Below are positions 17,301 to 25,995 of a DNA stretch of 64,000 bases, in pieces; positions within the stretch are counted from its first letter, which is position 1, and each line of letters starts with the position of its first letter. The DNA lies in NCBI GenBank assembly GCA_963701715.1, contig CAVPAX010000004.1:124001-188000 (forward strand), in the 5' to 3' direction. The notes under the pieces were generated by a model. It searched no databases, was not told where the DNA came from, and saw only the letters and a program-made list of their open reading frames with translations. The translations under genes and the position numbers were made by a program. The DNA comes from Methylotenera_A sp963701715 (GTDB taxonomy: Bacteria > Pseudomonadota > Gammaproteobacteria > Burkholderiales > Methylophilaceae).

Positions 17301-17957
17301 ATGGCTAACGCCGCATTTGGTCGATTGATGGCAGCAGTAACACCGCGTAGTGACAATTATTTTGAATTATTTAATCGCTTGGCAGACTGCGCTGTGAATG
17401 GCTCTAAAGTACTGGCGATGATGTCAGCAGTGAGGGATGAAGACAAGTTTGAAGAACATTTCAAAGAAATCCGCACCATAGAAAGTGAAGCTGATGAATA
17501 CACCAAAGAAATCCTCCTCTCTTTACACAAAACTTTTATCACCCCATTCGACCGCCGCGAAATCCGTGAACTAGCCATGGCTTTGGATGACATTATCGAC
17601 TATATGGAAGATATTCCGCAAAGCGCTAAGATTTACGGACACACCAGTTTCACACCAGAAATGGTCGCATTAGGTCAAATTTTATTGCGTGCTTCAGAAA
17701 AAGTGCGTGATGCGGTCAATATGTTGTCTGACATGAAAAATGCCGAACGCATTTTGCGTACATGCGAAGAAATTAGCAGCATCGAAGGCGAAGCTGATCA
17801 TGTTATGCGCGCTGGCATGCATCGTTTGTTTGCGGAAGAGTCAGATGCGCGCACACTGATTCGATCCAAAGAACTCTATGACTTATTCGAAGCAGCAGTA
17901 GACAGTTGCGAAGATGTGGCAGACGTGATTCATGGTGTAGTTTTAGAGCGCATTTAA
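17301..17957 (+). CDS. DUF47 (PhoU-like) Pit accessory protein
   Basis: This 218-aa all-helical cytoplasmic protein is of the DUF47/TIGR00153 family, structurally related to PhoU and usually encoded beside Pit transporters. Acidic metal-binding-type repeats are visible in IESEADEYTKEI and EISSIEGEADHVM. A strong ribosome binding site (AGGGGAAATAAG) precedes the ATG. It ends 9 bp before the pit gene, so it is probably a regulator or partner of that transporter. Confidence 0.92.
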   Translation: MANAAFGRLMAAVTPRSDNYFELFNRLADCAVNGSKVLAMMSAVRDEDKFEEHFKEIRTIESEADEYTKEILLSLHKTFITPFDRREIRELAMALDDIIDYMEDIPQSAKIYGHTSFTPEMVALGQILLRASEKVRDAVNMLSDMKNAERILRTCEEISSIEGEADHVMRAGMHRLFAEESDARTLIRSKELYDLFEAAVDSCEDVADVIHGVVLERI

Positions 17958-17966
17958 AGGAAAATC

Positions 17967-18968
17967 ATGGATCACGCAATTCTCATCATGGCGTTGCTCG
18001 TGGTGGTAGCCCTCTTGTTCGATTTCATGAATGGCTTTCACGATGCTGCAAACTCCATTGCACTCATGGTTTCTACGCGCTTACTTACGCCGCAAGCAGC
18101 TGTTATGTGGGCGGCATTCTTTAACTTTATCGCCTTTTTATTCTTTGGCTTACATGTTGCCGATACTGTAGGCAAAGGCATTATTGACCCAAACATTGTC
18201 AATAATGCTGTTATATTTGGCGCACTGGGCGGCGCCATTGCCTGGAACGTCATCACTTGGTGGTTTGGCATCCCTTCTTCCTCGTCCCACGCGCTCATTG
18301 GCGGCTTACTGGGCGCAGGAGTAGCACATGCAGGCACAAAAGGCATTATTGTAGGAAGCAAACTCATTGCAACTGGTGTTGCGATTGTATTATCTCCATT
18401 GTTTGGCATGCTGCTCGCCCTCACCTTGTCTGTGATCGTGTTGTGGCTATTTGAAAAATCTGCACCCTATAAAACAGAAAGCCGGTTTAATAAACTGCAG
18501 TTTATTTCATCTTCCTTATTTAGTTTGGGCCACGGTGCAAATGATGCGCAAAAAACCATGGGTATCATCACCGTGCTATTGTTTGCCAACGGCTATTTGC
18601 AAGGCAATTTTCATGTGCCATTCTGGGTGGTCATTTCATGCCAACTGGCAATGGGCTTAGGCACACTGTTTGGCGGCTGGCGCATCGTGCGCACCATGGG
18701 TATGGGCATCACCAAAGTACGCCCAACGGGTGGATTCTGCGCGCAGACAAGTGGGTCAATTGCCTTATTTTTAGCGACCTCTCTCGGCATTCCGGTCTCC
18801 ACGACACATACTATCACAGGGGCGATTGTTGGCGTTGGGCTTTCTCGCCGCGCATCTGCTGTACGCTGGGGCTTGGCTTCACGCATCGTATGGGCATGGG
18901 TACTCACCATTCCATGTGCAGGACTCATCGCTGCAATGAGCTACCATCTCGGCCGTACTTTTTTATAA
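17967..18968 (+). CDS. pit: Inorganic phosphate transporter, PiT family
   Basis: This is a low-affinity, cation-coupled phosphate carrier of the inner membrane. The 333 aa contain the duplicated PiT signature: FDFMNGFHDAANSIALMVST at the N-terminus and FSLGHGANDAQKTMGIITVL in the middle, plus SSSHALIGGLLG and STTHTITGAIVG. About ten membrane segments are evident. It shares a transcript with the DUF47 gene and is followed by a terminator. Confidence 0.94.
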   Translation: MDHAILIMALLVVVALLFDFMNGFHDAANSIALMVSTRLLTPQAAVMWAAFFNFIAFLFFGLHVADTVGKGIIDPNIVNNAVIFGALGGAIAWNVITWWFGIPSSSSHALIGGLLGAGVAHAGTKGIIVGSKLIATGVAIVLSPLFGMLLALTLSVIVLWLFEKSAPYKTESRFNKLQFISSSLFSLGHGANDAQKTMGIITVLLFANGYLQGNFHVPFWVVISCQLAMGLGTLFGGWRIVRTMGMGITKVRPTGGFCAQTSGSIALFLATSLGIPVSTTHTITGAIVGVGLSRRASAVRWGLASRIVWAWVLTIPCAGLIAAMSYHLGRTFL

Positions 18969-18986
18969 CGATTTCAGCCAAGCTTT

Positions 18987-19012
18987 AAAGGGTCTCTTCG
19001 AGACCCTTTTTT
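18987..19012 (+). terminator. Intrinsic terminator after pit
   Basis: AAAGGGTCTC pairs with GAGACCCTTT around a TTC loop and is followed by TTTA on the plus strand. It separates the DUF47-pit unit from the pst operon. Confidence 0.92.
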
Positions 19013-19019
19013 ATTTAAT

Positions 19020-19064
19020 TAGTCATCTTTTTGTCATCAATTTGTCATATTTGACCTCTAATAT
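19020..19064 (+). promoter_or_regulatory. Pho box and promoter of the pst operon
   Basis: TAGTCAT (19020-19026), TTGTCAT (19031-19037) and TTGTCAT (19042-19048) lie at exact 11-bp steps. The -10 element TAATAT (19059-19064) begins 10 bp after the last half-site. This is the classic PhoB-activated architecture in which the Pho box replaces the -35 element. Confidence 0.92.
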
Positions 19065-19123
19065 TCGCATCAGATTAAAAGCTATTTAACTCAATATAGT
19101 TTAACTTTAGATGGAGATTATTA

Positions 19124-20116
19124 ATGAATACCAAGCTAACCAAATCCGTGCGCATTGCTGCTTTAGTTGCAGCCACATTCGCTACAGTCCACGCTTTTGC
19201 GGCAGATAAAATCATCAAGATTGATGGCTCGAGCACGGTTTACCCAATCACGGAAGCAGTCGCCGAAGAATTTCAAAAATCAACAAAGATAAAAGTAACT
19301 GTTGGCGAATCTGGCACTGGTAGCGGCTTCAAAAAATTCTGCCGTGGCGAGACCGATATTTCCGATGCATCACGCCCTATTTTGCAAAAAGAGATTGATG
19401 CATGTAAAGAAGCAGGTATTCAATATATAGAATTGCCTGTAGCTTTTGACGGTTTAACTGTTGTAGTAAACGATAAAAACAATTGGGTTAAAAGTCTTAC
19501 CGTTGATGAACTGAAAAAAATCTGGGGCCCAGGTTCTAGCGTTAAAAACTGGAAAGATGTTAACCCAGCTTACCCAGACAAAAAATTGAGCTTATATGGT
19601 CCAGGTACTGCATCTGGTACATTTGATTACTTTAGTGAGGCCATTAACGGCAAAGCAAAAGCGCACCGTACAGACTATACACCATCAGAAGATGACAACG
19701 TATTAGTACAAGGTGTATCTGGTAGCGAAGGTGGTATGGCTTACTTTGGTTTGGCATATTACGAAGAAAATAAAGATAAATTACGCGCAATTCCAATCTC
19801 TGCCAAGGCTGGTGCACCAGCGGTAGAACCTTCTTTTGATACCGTTAAAAATGGTACCTACATTCCATTATCACGCCCATTGTTTATTTATGTTAATGCG
19901 ACTGCGGCGGCATTCAAACCGGAAGTAAAAGCGTTTGTTAATTTCTATCTGGAAAATGCACCGGCTCTGGTAAAAGAAGTGAAATATGTTCCGCTGCCAA
20001 CGGAAGACTATACCGCTGTAAAAGAACACTTTAAAGCAATGAAACCAGGCACTGGCTTTGGTGGTAAAAATGAAGTGGGTATTAAAATTACCGACTTACT
20101 CAGCAGAATCAAGTAA
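19124..20116 (+). CDS. pstS: Periplasmic phosphate-binding protein PstS
   Basis: PstS captures phosphate for the high-affinity Pst ABC transporter. The 330-aa precursor has a signal peptide ending in HAFA before ADKIIKIDGSSTVYP. The phosphate-binding loops are IDGSSTVYPITEA, GESGTGSGFKKFCRGETDIS with SDASRP, and GPGTASGTFDYF. GGAG precedes the start codon by 6 bases. A hairpin follows the gene, so pstS is probably expressed above the membrane components. Confidence 0.95.
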   Translation: MNTKLTKSVRIAALVAATFATVHAFAADKIIKIDGSSTVYPITEAVAEEFQKSTKIKVTVGESGTGSGFKKFCRGETDISDASRPILQKEIDACKEAGIQYIELPVAFDGLTVVVNDKNNWVKSLTVDELKKIWGPGSSVKNWKDVNPAYPDKKLSLYGPGTASGTFDYFSEAINGKAKAHRTDYTPSEDDNVLVQGVSGSEGGMAYFGLAYYEENKDKLRAIPISAKAGAPAVEPSFDTVKNGTYIPLSRPLFIYVNATAAAFKPEVKAFVNFYLENAPALVKEVKYVPLPTEDYTAVKEHFKAMKPGTGFGGKNEVGIKITDLLSRIK

Positions 20117-20130
20117 GCAATATATATTTA

Positions 20131-20158
20131 GGGGGCGAAACTTTGCCCCCATTTTTTT
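20131..20158 (+). terminator. Hairpin with T-run between pstS and pstC (probable attenuator)
   Basis: GGGGGC and GCCCCC flank an 8-base loop and are followed by ATTTTTTT. It lies 15 bp after pstS and about 75 bp before pstC. Partial termination here would raise binding-protein output relative to the permease, a common design in ABC operons. Confidence 0.8.
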
Positions 20159-20231
20159 GTTTAACCGATTAAAGTCAACTTGCTTTCAAAAGTTGGCTTT
20201 ATTCCGCTAAAATGGAATAGTCCAATTATTT

Positions 20232-21182
20232 ATGAATACGGCATCAACTGTGCTTAATCATTCTGTTAAAAAAGCAACCATTAGCCCACGCCTGGCTAAA
20301 AACGTGCGCAGAAACGTCAAAGAACGCATCATTGAGTTTATCTTGATGCTAGCTGCACTCTCAGCGGTGGCAACAACGCTTTCCATCGTCGCTATTCTGC
20401 TTTACGAGTCTCTAAGTTTTTTCAAAACAGTTTCTATAGTTGATTTTTTTACCGATACACAATGGACACCATTATTTGAAGATGCGCACTACGGTATCAT
20501 GCCTTTGGTATCAGGCACACTGACAACCTCCGCAGTCGCACTAGCAGTGGCGATCCCAATTGGTACGATAGCTGCTATTTATCTATCAGAGTTTGCGTCG
20601 CACAAAACGCGCGAGATAGTGAAGCCGATATTAGAATTACTCGTTGGCGTACCTACCATTGTATTTGGTTATTTTGCCCTGCTGTTTTTAACACCTATCT
20701 TGCAAAAGATATTTCCCGAGCTACCCGGTTTTAATATGCTGAGCGCCGGTATCGTCATGGGCATTATGATCGTGCCGTACATCGCATCGGTAGCAGAAGA
20801 TGCCATGCGCGCTGTACCGATGAGCATGCGTGAAGGTTCTTATGCGATGGGAGCAACACGTTTTCAGACAGCGCTTCGCGTCGTTACGCCCGCGGCTATT
20901 TCCGGCATTGTGGCTGCCTATATTTTAGGTATATCACGCGCTGTGGGTGAGACCATGGTAGTGGCCGTAGCAGCAGGCCAACAACCCATTGTAAGTTTTA
21001 ACCCGATGGAAAGTGCCGCCACCATTACGGCCTACATTGTTCAAGTTGCTATGGGCGATCTGCCACATGGCAGCATTGGCTACCAAAGTATTTTTGCGGC
21101 TGGACTAGTGCTGATGATCATGACATTGTGTTTCAACATTTTAGGTCACGCGATTCGCAAAAAATATCGCGAGCATTATTAA
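20232..21182 (+). CDS. pstC: Phosphate ABC transporter permease PstC
   Basis: This is one of two membrane subunits of the Pst importer. Length is 316 aa with about six hydrophobic segments and the EAA loop that contacts PstB, seen as SMREGSYAMGATRFQTALRV. It has a long basic cytoplasmic N-terminus. The product order pstS-pstC-pstA-pstB-phoU is standard. The pstA start lies 4 bp after the stop. Confidence 0.94.
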   Translation: MNTASTVLNHSVKKATISPRLAKNVRRNVKERIIEFILMLAALSAVATTLSIVAILLYESLSFFKTVSIVDFFTDTQWTPLFEDAHYGIMPLVSGTLTTSAVALAVAIPIGTIAAIYLSEFASHKTREIVKPILELLVGVPTIVFGYFALLFLTPILQKIFPELPGFNMLSAGIVMGIMIVPYIASVAEDAMRAVPMSMREGSYAMGATRFQTALRVVTPAAISGIVAAYILGISRAVGETMVVAVAAGQQPIVSFNPMESAATITAYIVQVAMGDLPHGSIGYQSIFAAGLVLMIMTLCFNILGHAIRKKYREHY

Positions 21183-21186
21183 ACGA

Positions 21187-22152
21187 ATGAATATCAACAT
21201 GACAACCGATACCACACAAACGCGAGCATCCGTCATCCGCAATCTGGCAGAAGTACGCGCTATGATCAAGCGCCATAAGCTCAACGATTACATCTTTTCA
21301 CTTATTGGCCTGCTGGCGCTGACGCTCGCCCTGCTCACCCTGCTCACGTTATTCACCGATTTGGTGATGGATGGTTACGAGCGTTTTAATATGGGATTTC
21401 TCACTGATTTCCCATCACGTCGCGCTGGCAGTGCCGGACTGCTATCAGCTTGGGTAGGTTCTGCGCTAGTGATGCTAGTGACGTTTTTAGTGGCTGTACC
21501 CATGGGTGTAGCAGCCGGTTTGTATTTAGAAGAATATGCGCCTAAAAACTGGTTTTCCGATCTCATCGAAATCAATGTCACCAACTTGGCAGGGGTACCA
21601 TCCATTGTCTACGGACTGCTGGCACTGGGTTTATTTGTATATATTCTAGATTTAGGCCAAAGTATATTGACTGCAGGTTTAACCTTAGGTTTGTTAATAT
21701 TGCCGATTGTGATTGTGTCTACACGTGAATCTATTCGCGCCATTCCTACTGCAATTCGCGAAGCGGCTTATGCTGTAGGCGCCACCAAATGGCAAGTCGT
21801 ACATGATCATGTTTTGAAATACTCCTACGGCGGCATTCTCACTGGCGTGATTATCGGCATGGCACGTGCACTGGGCGAAACAGCACCAATTATTACTATT
21901 GGTGCACTTACATTTATTGCCTTTTTACCGCCTTCGCCAATTACTGATGTAGCGCCATTTATCAATTTTGAATGGTTGAGCTCCGGTTTTACCGTGTTGC
22001 CAATTCAGATGTTTAACTGGCTATCGCGCCCCGAACACGCTTTCCACATCAATGCGGCAGCAACTGGTGCATTAATTATTATCGTCACCTTGCTAATGAA
22101 CGGTACGGCAATATGGCTACGCTACAAAATTCGCAAAAACATTAAATGGTAG
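21187..22152 (+). CDS. pstA: Phosphate ABC transporter permease PstA
   Basis: This is the second Pst membrane subunit (321 aa). The EAA loop is AIREAAYAVGATKWQVVHDH, and GMARALGETAPIITIGA is typical of PstA. A possible alternative start is the ATG six codons in. Its end overlaps the longest pstB frame by 7 bp, which suggests translational coupling. Confidence 0.94.
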   Translation: MNINMTTDTTQTRASVIRNLAEVRAMIKRHKLNDYIFSLIGLLALTLALLTLLTLFTDLVMDGYERFNMGFLTDFPSRRAGSAGLLSAWVGSALVMLVTFLVAVPMGVAAGLYLEEYAPKNWFSDLIEINVTNLAGVPSIVYGLLALGLFVYILDLGQSILTAGLTLGLLILPIVIVSTRESIRAIPTAIREAAYAVGATKWQVVHDHVLKYSYGGILTGVIIGMARALGETAPIITIGALTFIAFLPPSPITDVAPFINFEWLSSGFTVLPIQMFNWLSRPEHAFHINAAATGALIIIVTLLMNGTAIWLRYKIRKNIKW

Positions 22153-22937
22153 ACAACATGAACAACCCAACAACCGCAATTAAAGCTGAATCACGCAACC
22201 TCAACTTTTTTTATGCAGGCGGCAACCACGCCCTTAAAAGCGTTAGTATGCCATTATATGAAAATAAAATTACTGCGCTGATTGGCCCATCTGGCTGTGG
22301 GAAATCGACCTTTCTGCGTTGCTTTAACCGTATGCATGATTTATACCCTGGTAACAAGTATCAAGGTGAAATCGTCATGCACCCGGACAATACCAATATT
22401 CTGGAACATGGCGTAGACCCCATTGAAGTGCGCATGCGTATCAGCATGGTGTTTCAAAAACCTAATCCGTTTCCTAAAAGTATTTACGAAAACGTGGCAT
22501 ATGGCTTGCGCGTGCGTGGCGAGAGCAACAAACGCATGCTGGATGACAAAGTGGAAGAGGCGCTCAAAGGCGCAGCCATTTGGAACGAAGTTAAAGACAG
22601 ACTGCAGGATTTGGCGTTTAACTTATCCGGCGGCCAGCAGCAGCGCTTATGTATTGCACGCGCTCTAGCAACAGACCCTGAAATCATGCTGTTTGATGAG
22701 CCAACGTCAGCACTCGACCCGATCGCCACAGCAAACATTGAGGAATTAATGAGTGAGCTAAAGGAAAAGCTGACTATTCTGGTGGTGACACATAACATGC
22801 AGCAGGCAGCCCGTGTATCAGACTATACCGCATATATGTATTTAGGCGAGTTGATGGAATACGACGAGACCAACACGATTTTTACCCGCCCCAGCCGCAA
22901 AGAGACAGAAGACTATATTACAGGTAAGTTTGGTTAA
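22146..22937 (+). CDS. pstB: Phosphate ABC transporter ATPase PstB
   Basis: PstB hydrolyses ATP to drive phosphate import. Walker A is GPSGCGKST, the signature motif is LSGGQQQR, Walker B is IMLFDEPTSALDP, and the H-loop is VVTHNMQQA. The frame opens at 22146 (inside the pstA end) for 263 aa; an ATG at 22158 giving 259 aa is equally possible and neither has a strong ribosome binding site. Confidence 0.96.
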   Translation: MVDNMNNPTTAIKAESRNLNFFYAGGNHALKSVSMPLYENKITALIGPSGCGKSTFLRCFNRMHDLYPGNKYQGEIVMHPDNTNILEHGVDPIEVRMRISMVFQKPNPFPKSIYENVAYGLRVRGESNKRMLDDKVEEALKGAAIWNEVKDRLQDLAFNLSGGQQQRLCIARALATDPEIMLFDEPTSALDPIATANIEELMSELKEKLTILVVTHNMQQAARVSDYTAYMYLGELMEYDETNTIFTRPSRKETEDYITGKFG

Positions 22938-23005
22938 TTTAGTCTAATTAAGCAAGTCGAGTTATTATTTACCAGAGCCAAGCAAGGTTTTGAAAGGATG
23001 ATGTA

Positions 23006-23710
23006 ATGCAGGAACATATTTTTAAACAATACGATGCCGAGCTAGAGGCGGTACGCGCCAAGGTGCTAGAGATGGGCGCATTGGTCGAGCGGCAGATAGT
23101 AGACGCATTAGATGCATTGGTCGCATCAAATCCAAAACTCGCAAAGAGTGTGATTAAAAAAGACCATCAGGTAAATGCGTTAGAAGTACAAGTGGATGAG
23201 GATTGCAGTCATATTATTGCGCGGCGCCAACCGACTGCAGGCGATTTGCGCATGGTACTGATGATGATTAAAACCATTACTGACCTTGAGCGTATTGGTG
23301 ATGAGGCTGCTAAAATTGCCCGCTATGCACTTAAATCTACCGAAGAAGATCGTTTGTTGACGCCGCGGTTTGTAGAAATTAAAGCCATGGCAAATACAGC
23401 ACGCGAAATGCTGCACATGTCTTTAGATGCATTTGCCCGCTCGGATGCAACCAAAGTAGTGGAAATAGCGCATATGGATGAAGAAGTCGATGAGCAATAC
23501 CAGGCAGCGATTCGTCAACTCATCACCTTTATGCTGGAAGACCCGCGCACCATTTCAATTTCGCTGGAAGTATTATTTATCGCAAAAGCGGTTGAGCGGA
23601 TTGGTGATCATGCAAAAAACATCTCTGAATATGTCGTGTACATGGTAAAAGGGAAGGATGTCCGCCATATCACCATTGAAGAAAAAGAACAGGAAGCAAT
23701 GCAGCCTTAA
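23006..23710 (+). CDS. phoU: Phosphate-specific transport regulator PhoU
   Basis: PhoU is a cytoplasmic helical-bundle protein that links the Pst transporter to the PhoR sensor and keeps the Pho regulon off when phosphate is plentiful. The 234 aa contain the two PhoU repeats with metal-binding acidic motifs, IGDEAAKIARYAL (first half) and ERIGDHAKNISEYV (second half). It follows pstB by about 70 bp with AAGGATGATG before its start. A terminator follows. phoB and phoR are not in this window. Confidence 0.95.
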   Translation: MQEHIFKQYDAELEAVRAKVLEMGALVERQIVDALDALVASNPKLAKSVIKKDHQVNALEVQVDEDCSHIIARRQPTAGDLRMVLMMIKTITDLERIGDEAAKIARYALKSTEEDRLLTPRFVEIKAMANTAREMLHMSLDAFARSDATKVVEIAHMDEEVDEQYQAAIRQLITFMLEDPRTISISLEVLFIAKAVERIGDHAKNISEYVVYMVKGKDVRHITIEEKEQEAMQP

Positions 23711-23732
23711 AAGCCATTTTCCGCTAAACTTT

Positions 23733-23759
23733 AAAAAAGCCAGCTTCGCTGGCTTTTTT
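23733..23759 (+). terminator. Intrinsic terminator after phoU
   Basis: AAAAAAGCCAGC and GCTGGCTTTTTT form a 12-bp stem with a TTC loop. It can act on both strands between phoU and the convergent glycosyltransferase gene. Confidence 0.92.
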
Positions 23760-23786
23760 GTAATCTTAACTCGATTTACTAACCAC

Positions 23787-24989
23787 TTAACTTTGCTGAA
23801 TGCCTATTTTTAACGGGCTTTTATCAGCACTTTCAGTTTTGTTAATCAATACTTCGTAAAACTGCACCATACGCTCCGCTTGAGTGGTCGCGGACCACTT
23901 GTTTAGGGCATATGTTCTGGCGCTTTCGCCTAACAGTTTACGCTGCATATGATTGGCTAATAGATAATGTACTTTCTGTGCGAACTCTTGCGCATGTTCT
24001 TTGGCAATCATTGCACCTTGCCCTTCAATCAGTATAGAAGCCGTGCCCAACTCGGCAATCGCCACTACTGGCGTACCCTGTGCCATTGCTTCAAGCAGTA
24101 CCAAGCCTTGCGTTTCACTCTTGGATGCAAAAACAAATACATCTGCAGCTCTATAACAAGCATTGAGTTCCGTATTGCGATCGAGATAACCGATAAACTG
24201 CACATTCATTTCAATACCGAGTAATTTAACTGATGCGCGCAAACTTGCATCTGCTGGGCCCTCCCCGGTAATGACAAGAAAAATCTCAGGGATTTGTTCG
24301 CTTAAAAATTTAACTACTTCCAATAAAAATCCAATATTCTTTTCATGTGCAACCCGCCCTACGTAAAGTAGCATAGGCCTTTGTCGTGGAATTCCATATT
24401 TTTCTCTAAACGCTTCGCCATTAGCCACGCTAAAGCTGTTCGCCTGCAGACCAGTTGCAATCACCTCCGCCTGTACATCAACCCCGTAATTTCGCAGCAC
24501 ATCTAACATAGGCTGAGATGGCGCCACAATTGCGTCTACCTGATTGCATTGTTTTTTGGATATATGCCTTGCTAGGCCCCGCGCAACAAATTTTGGTATC
24601 CAGGGCAAATAATGATGTAAGTAGTCTTCAAAGAATGTGTGGTAAGTTTCAACAGCCGGTATCTCTAACGACTTAGCCAGCTTCAATCCCGCGTAATGTG
24701 CGACAAACGGTGTGTGAATATGCACAAGATCGAATTTTTTATCCTGAAGCACAGGCAGAAGACGTAACACTTCGCCATATTTTTTTAGTTTATCTTCCGG
24801 GTCAAAGAAAATTTTACGCGCAGGTACGCGTGTAATCCACGCCTCATCTTCAGTTTCAACACCATAATCAGGCGCAATCAGATGCACATAATGGCCTAAT
24901 TTCTGGAGCTGTTCGGTAAAAGTTCTGACGGATGTAGAAACTCCATTGACGCGAGGAAAGTAAACATCCGAAATCAGCAATATATTCAT
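23787..24989 (-). CDS. GT4 glycosyltransferase, probable diacylglycerol glucosyltransferase type
   Basis: This is a 400-aa GT-B enzyme. The N-terminal acceptor half starts MNILLISDVYFPRVNGVSTS and has HIHTPFVAHYAG and YHTFFEDYLHHYLPW. These motifs (FPRVNGVSTS, HTPF, YHTFFEDY) are typical of the processive or monoglucosyl diacylglycerol synthases of GT4. The C-terminal half has the nucleotide-sugar region VGRVAHEKNIGFLLE and the EX7E-type motif SKSETQGLVLLEAMAQGTPV. The ATG at 24989 follows AAAGG; a TTG one codon earlier is not needed. It is divergent from a secreted phospholipase C with a Pho box. I infer a role in making glycolipids when phosphate is short; lipid specificity is unproven and another mannosyl- or glucosyltransferase role is possible. 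Confidence 0.8.
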   Translation of the reverse strand: MNILLISDVYFPRVNGVSTSVRTFTEQLQKLGHYVHLIAPDYGVETEDEAWITRVPARKIFFDPEDKLKKYGEVLRLLPVLQDKKFDLVHIHTPFVAHYAGLKLAKSLEIPAVETYHTFFEDYLHHYLPWIPKFVARGLARHISKKQCNQVDAIVAPSQPMLDVLRNYGVDVQAEVIATGLQANSFSVANGEAFREKYGIPRQRPMLLYVGRVAHEKNIGFLLEVVKFLSEQIPEIFLVITGEGPADASLRASVKLLGIEMNVQFIGYLDRNTELNACYRAADVFVFASKSETQGLVLLEAMAQGTPVVAIAELGTASILIEGQGAMIAKEHAQEFAQKVHYLLANHMQRKLLGESARTYALNKWSATTQAERMVQFYEVLINKTESADKSPLKIGIQQS

Positions 24990-25062
24990 CAAGTTAACCT
25001 TTGTTTAATTATGCAGATACTAACTTTGGAATGTGACAGCTACATGAATATGACAATAATAA

Positions 25063-25102
25063 TTATCATGAAACTGTCACGATTTTTTCATGCAAACTTC
25101 AT
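25063..25102 (+). promoter_or_regulatory. Pho box upstream of the phospholipase C gene
   Basis: Four half-sites TTATCAT (25063), CTGTCAC (25074), TTTTCAT (25085) and ACTTCAT (25096) run at exact 11-bp spacing on the plus strand. A weak -10 candidate TTTAGC starts 10 bp after the third. On the minus strand toward the glycosyltransferase there is one TTGTCAT (25056-25050) and one CTGTCAC (25039-25033), but 17 bp apart, so a box for that side is unclear. Confidence 0.7.
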
Positions 25103-25125
25103 TTAGCAATGTAAAAGTACGCGTT

Positions 25126-25932
25126 ATGAAGACCCGATTTCTAAGCAAGTTAATATGGGCTATCCCCATCAGTTTTTATGCACTGGATGCCAATGCCTGG
25201 GGTTTGTTTACCCATATTTATTTTTCGCAGTACTTATTAATGGCTTCTCCTTTGCTCGATCCGAAAATCCAGCAAGCTATCAAGAAATTTCCAAAACTAG
25301 TACTTGCAGGTGCCTGCTTGCCAGATTTGGCGATTATTTCAAAATCATTCAGCTCTACGCACCAATGGCATATTTCAGAGCATATGATAGCCTCAGCGGA
25401 GACCGAAGAAGAAATTGCAATCGCCGTAGGCTACTCCAGTCACTTGTTTGTGGATGTGATAGCACACAACCACTTTGTGCCCGCACATGAGGCAAAATGG
25501 CTTAACAAAACCATTCTGACCCATATCGCCTCCGAATGGGCGATGGATGCGCACATCGCCAAACATGTTGCGCACACACCGCATCAACTTATTCATCATC
25601 ATTTGGAAGAACTTATCCGCTTTGTCACGCCGCGCTTTAATGTGCATCCCCACCATGTTAAAGCCAACTTAAAGCGCTTGGCAAACTTAGATAAAATGCT
25701 TAGGCATAGCTGCATTTCAAGGCTGCTGCTATGGGTTTTAAAAATACGTGACTTGGAATTTATTAAAAACCTGAACTATTATTTAACCAAAACGGAACAC
25801 GCGCTGGAACATTTCCATCAAACTATGCAGGGCATGAGACCAAACTGGGAGCCGGAATTGAATCATCTTAGTGCGGCAGAGCTTATCCCTGGCGTGAACA
25901 ATGCTTGGGTGATTTACGTTTGCGCATGTTAA
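25126..25932 (+). CDS. Secreted zinc-dependent phospholipase C family protein
   Basis: The 268-aa precursor starts best at ATG 25126, which begins a clean signal peptide (MKTRFLSKLIWAIPISFYAL, then DANA). The mature chain begins WGLFTH. In the zinc PLC family (PF00882) the N-terminal tryptophan of the mature enzyme is itself a zinc ligand, so this cleavage site is telling. Candidate zinc residues are W25, H30, D67 (CLPDLAI), H79/H82, H106 and D110 (SHLFVDVIAHNHF). The frame reaches back to 25090 but that would place the Pho box inside the coding region. The enzyme probably cleaves phospholipid headgroups to diacylglycerol. Whether the target is its own membrane or external lipid is unknown. 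Confidence 0.78.
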   Translation: MKTRFLSKLIWAIPISFYALDANAWGLFTHIYFSQYLLMASPLLDPKIQQAIKKFPKLVLAGACLPDLAIISKSFSSTHQWHISEHMIASAETEEEIAIAVGYSSHLFVDVIAHNHFVPAHEAKWLNKTILTHIASEWAMDAHIAKHVAHTPHQLIHHHLEELIRFVTPRFNVHPHHVKANLKRLANLDKMLRHSCISRLLLWVLKIRDLEFIKNLNYYLTKTEHALEHFHQTMQGMRPNWEPELNHLSAAELIPGVNNAWVIYVCAC

Positions 25933-25995
25933 ATCCGGTAGATTATTCCATGCTACGCAGCAAATATTCACTGGCAAATAATCAGTTGATAAATT

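Noticed and set aside
25028..25056. A Pho box for the glycosyltransferase on the minus strand
   Set aside because: TTGTCAT and CTGTCAC are present but 17 bp apart, not in 11-bp phase, so they do not form a proper box. A shared operator remains possible.
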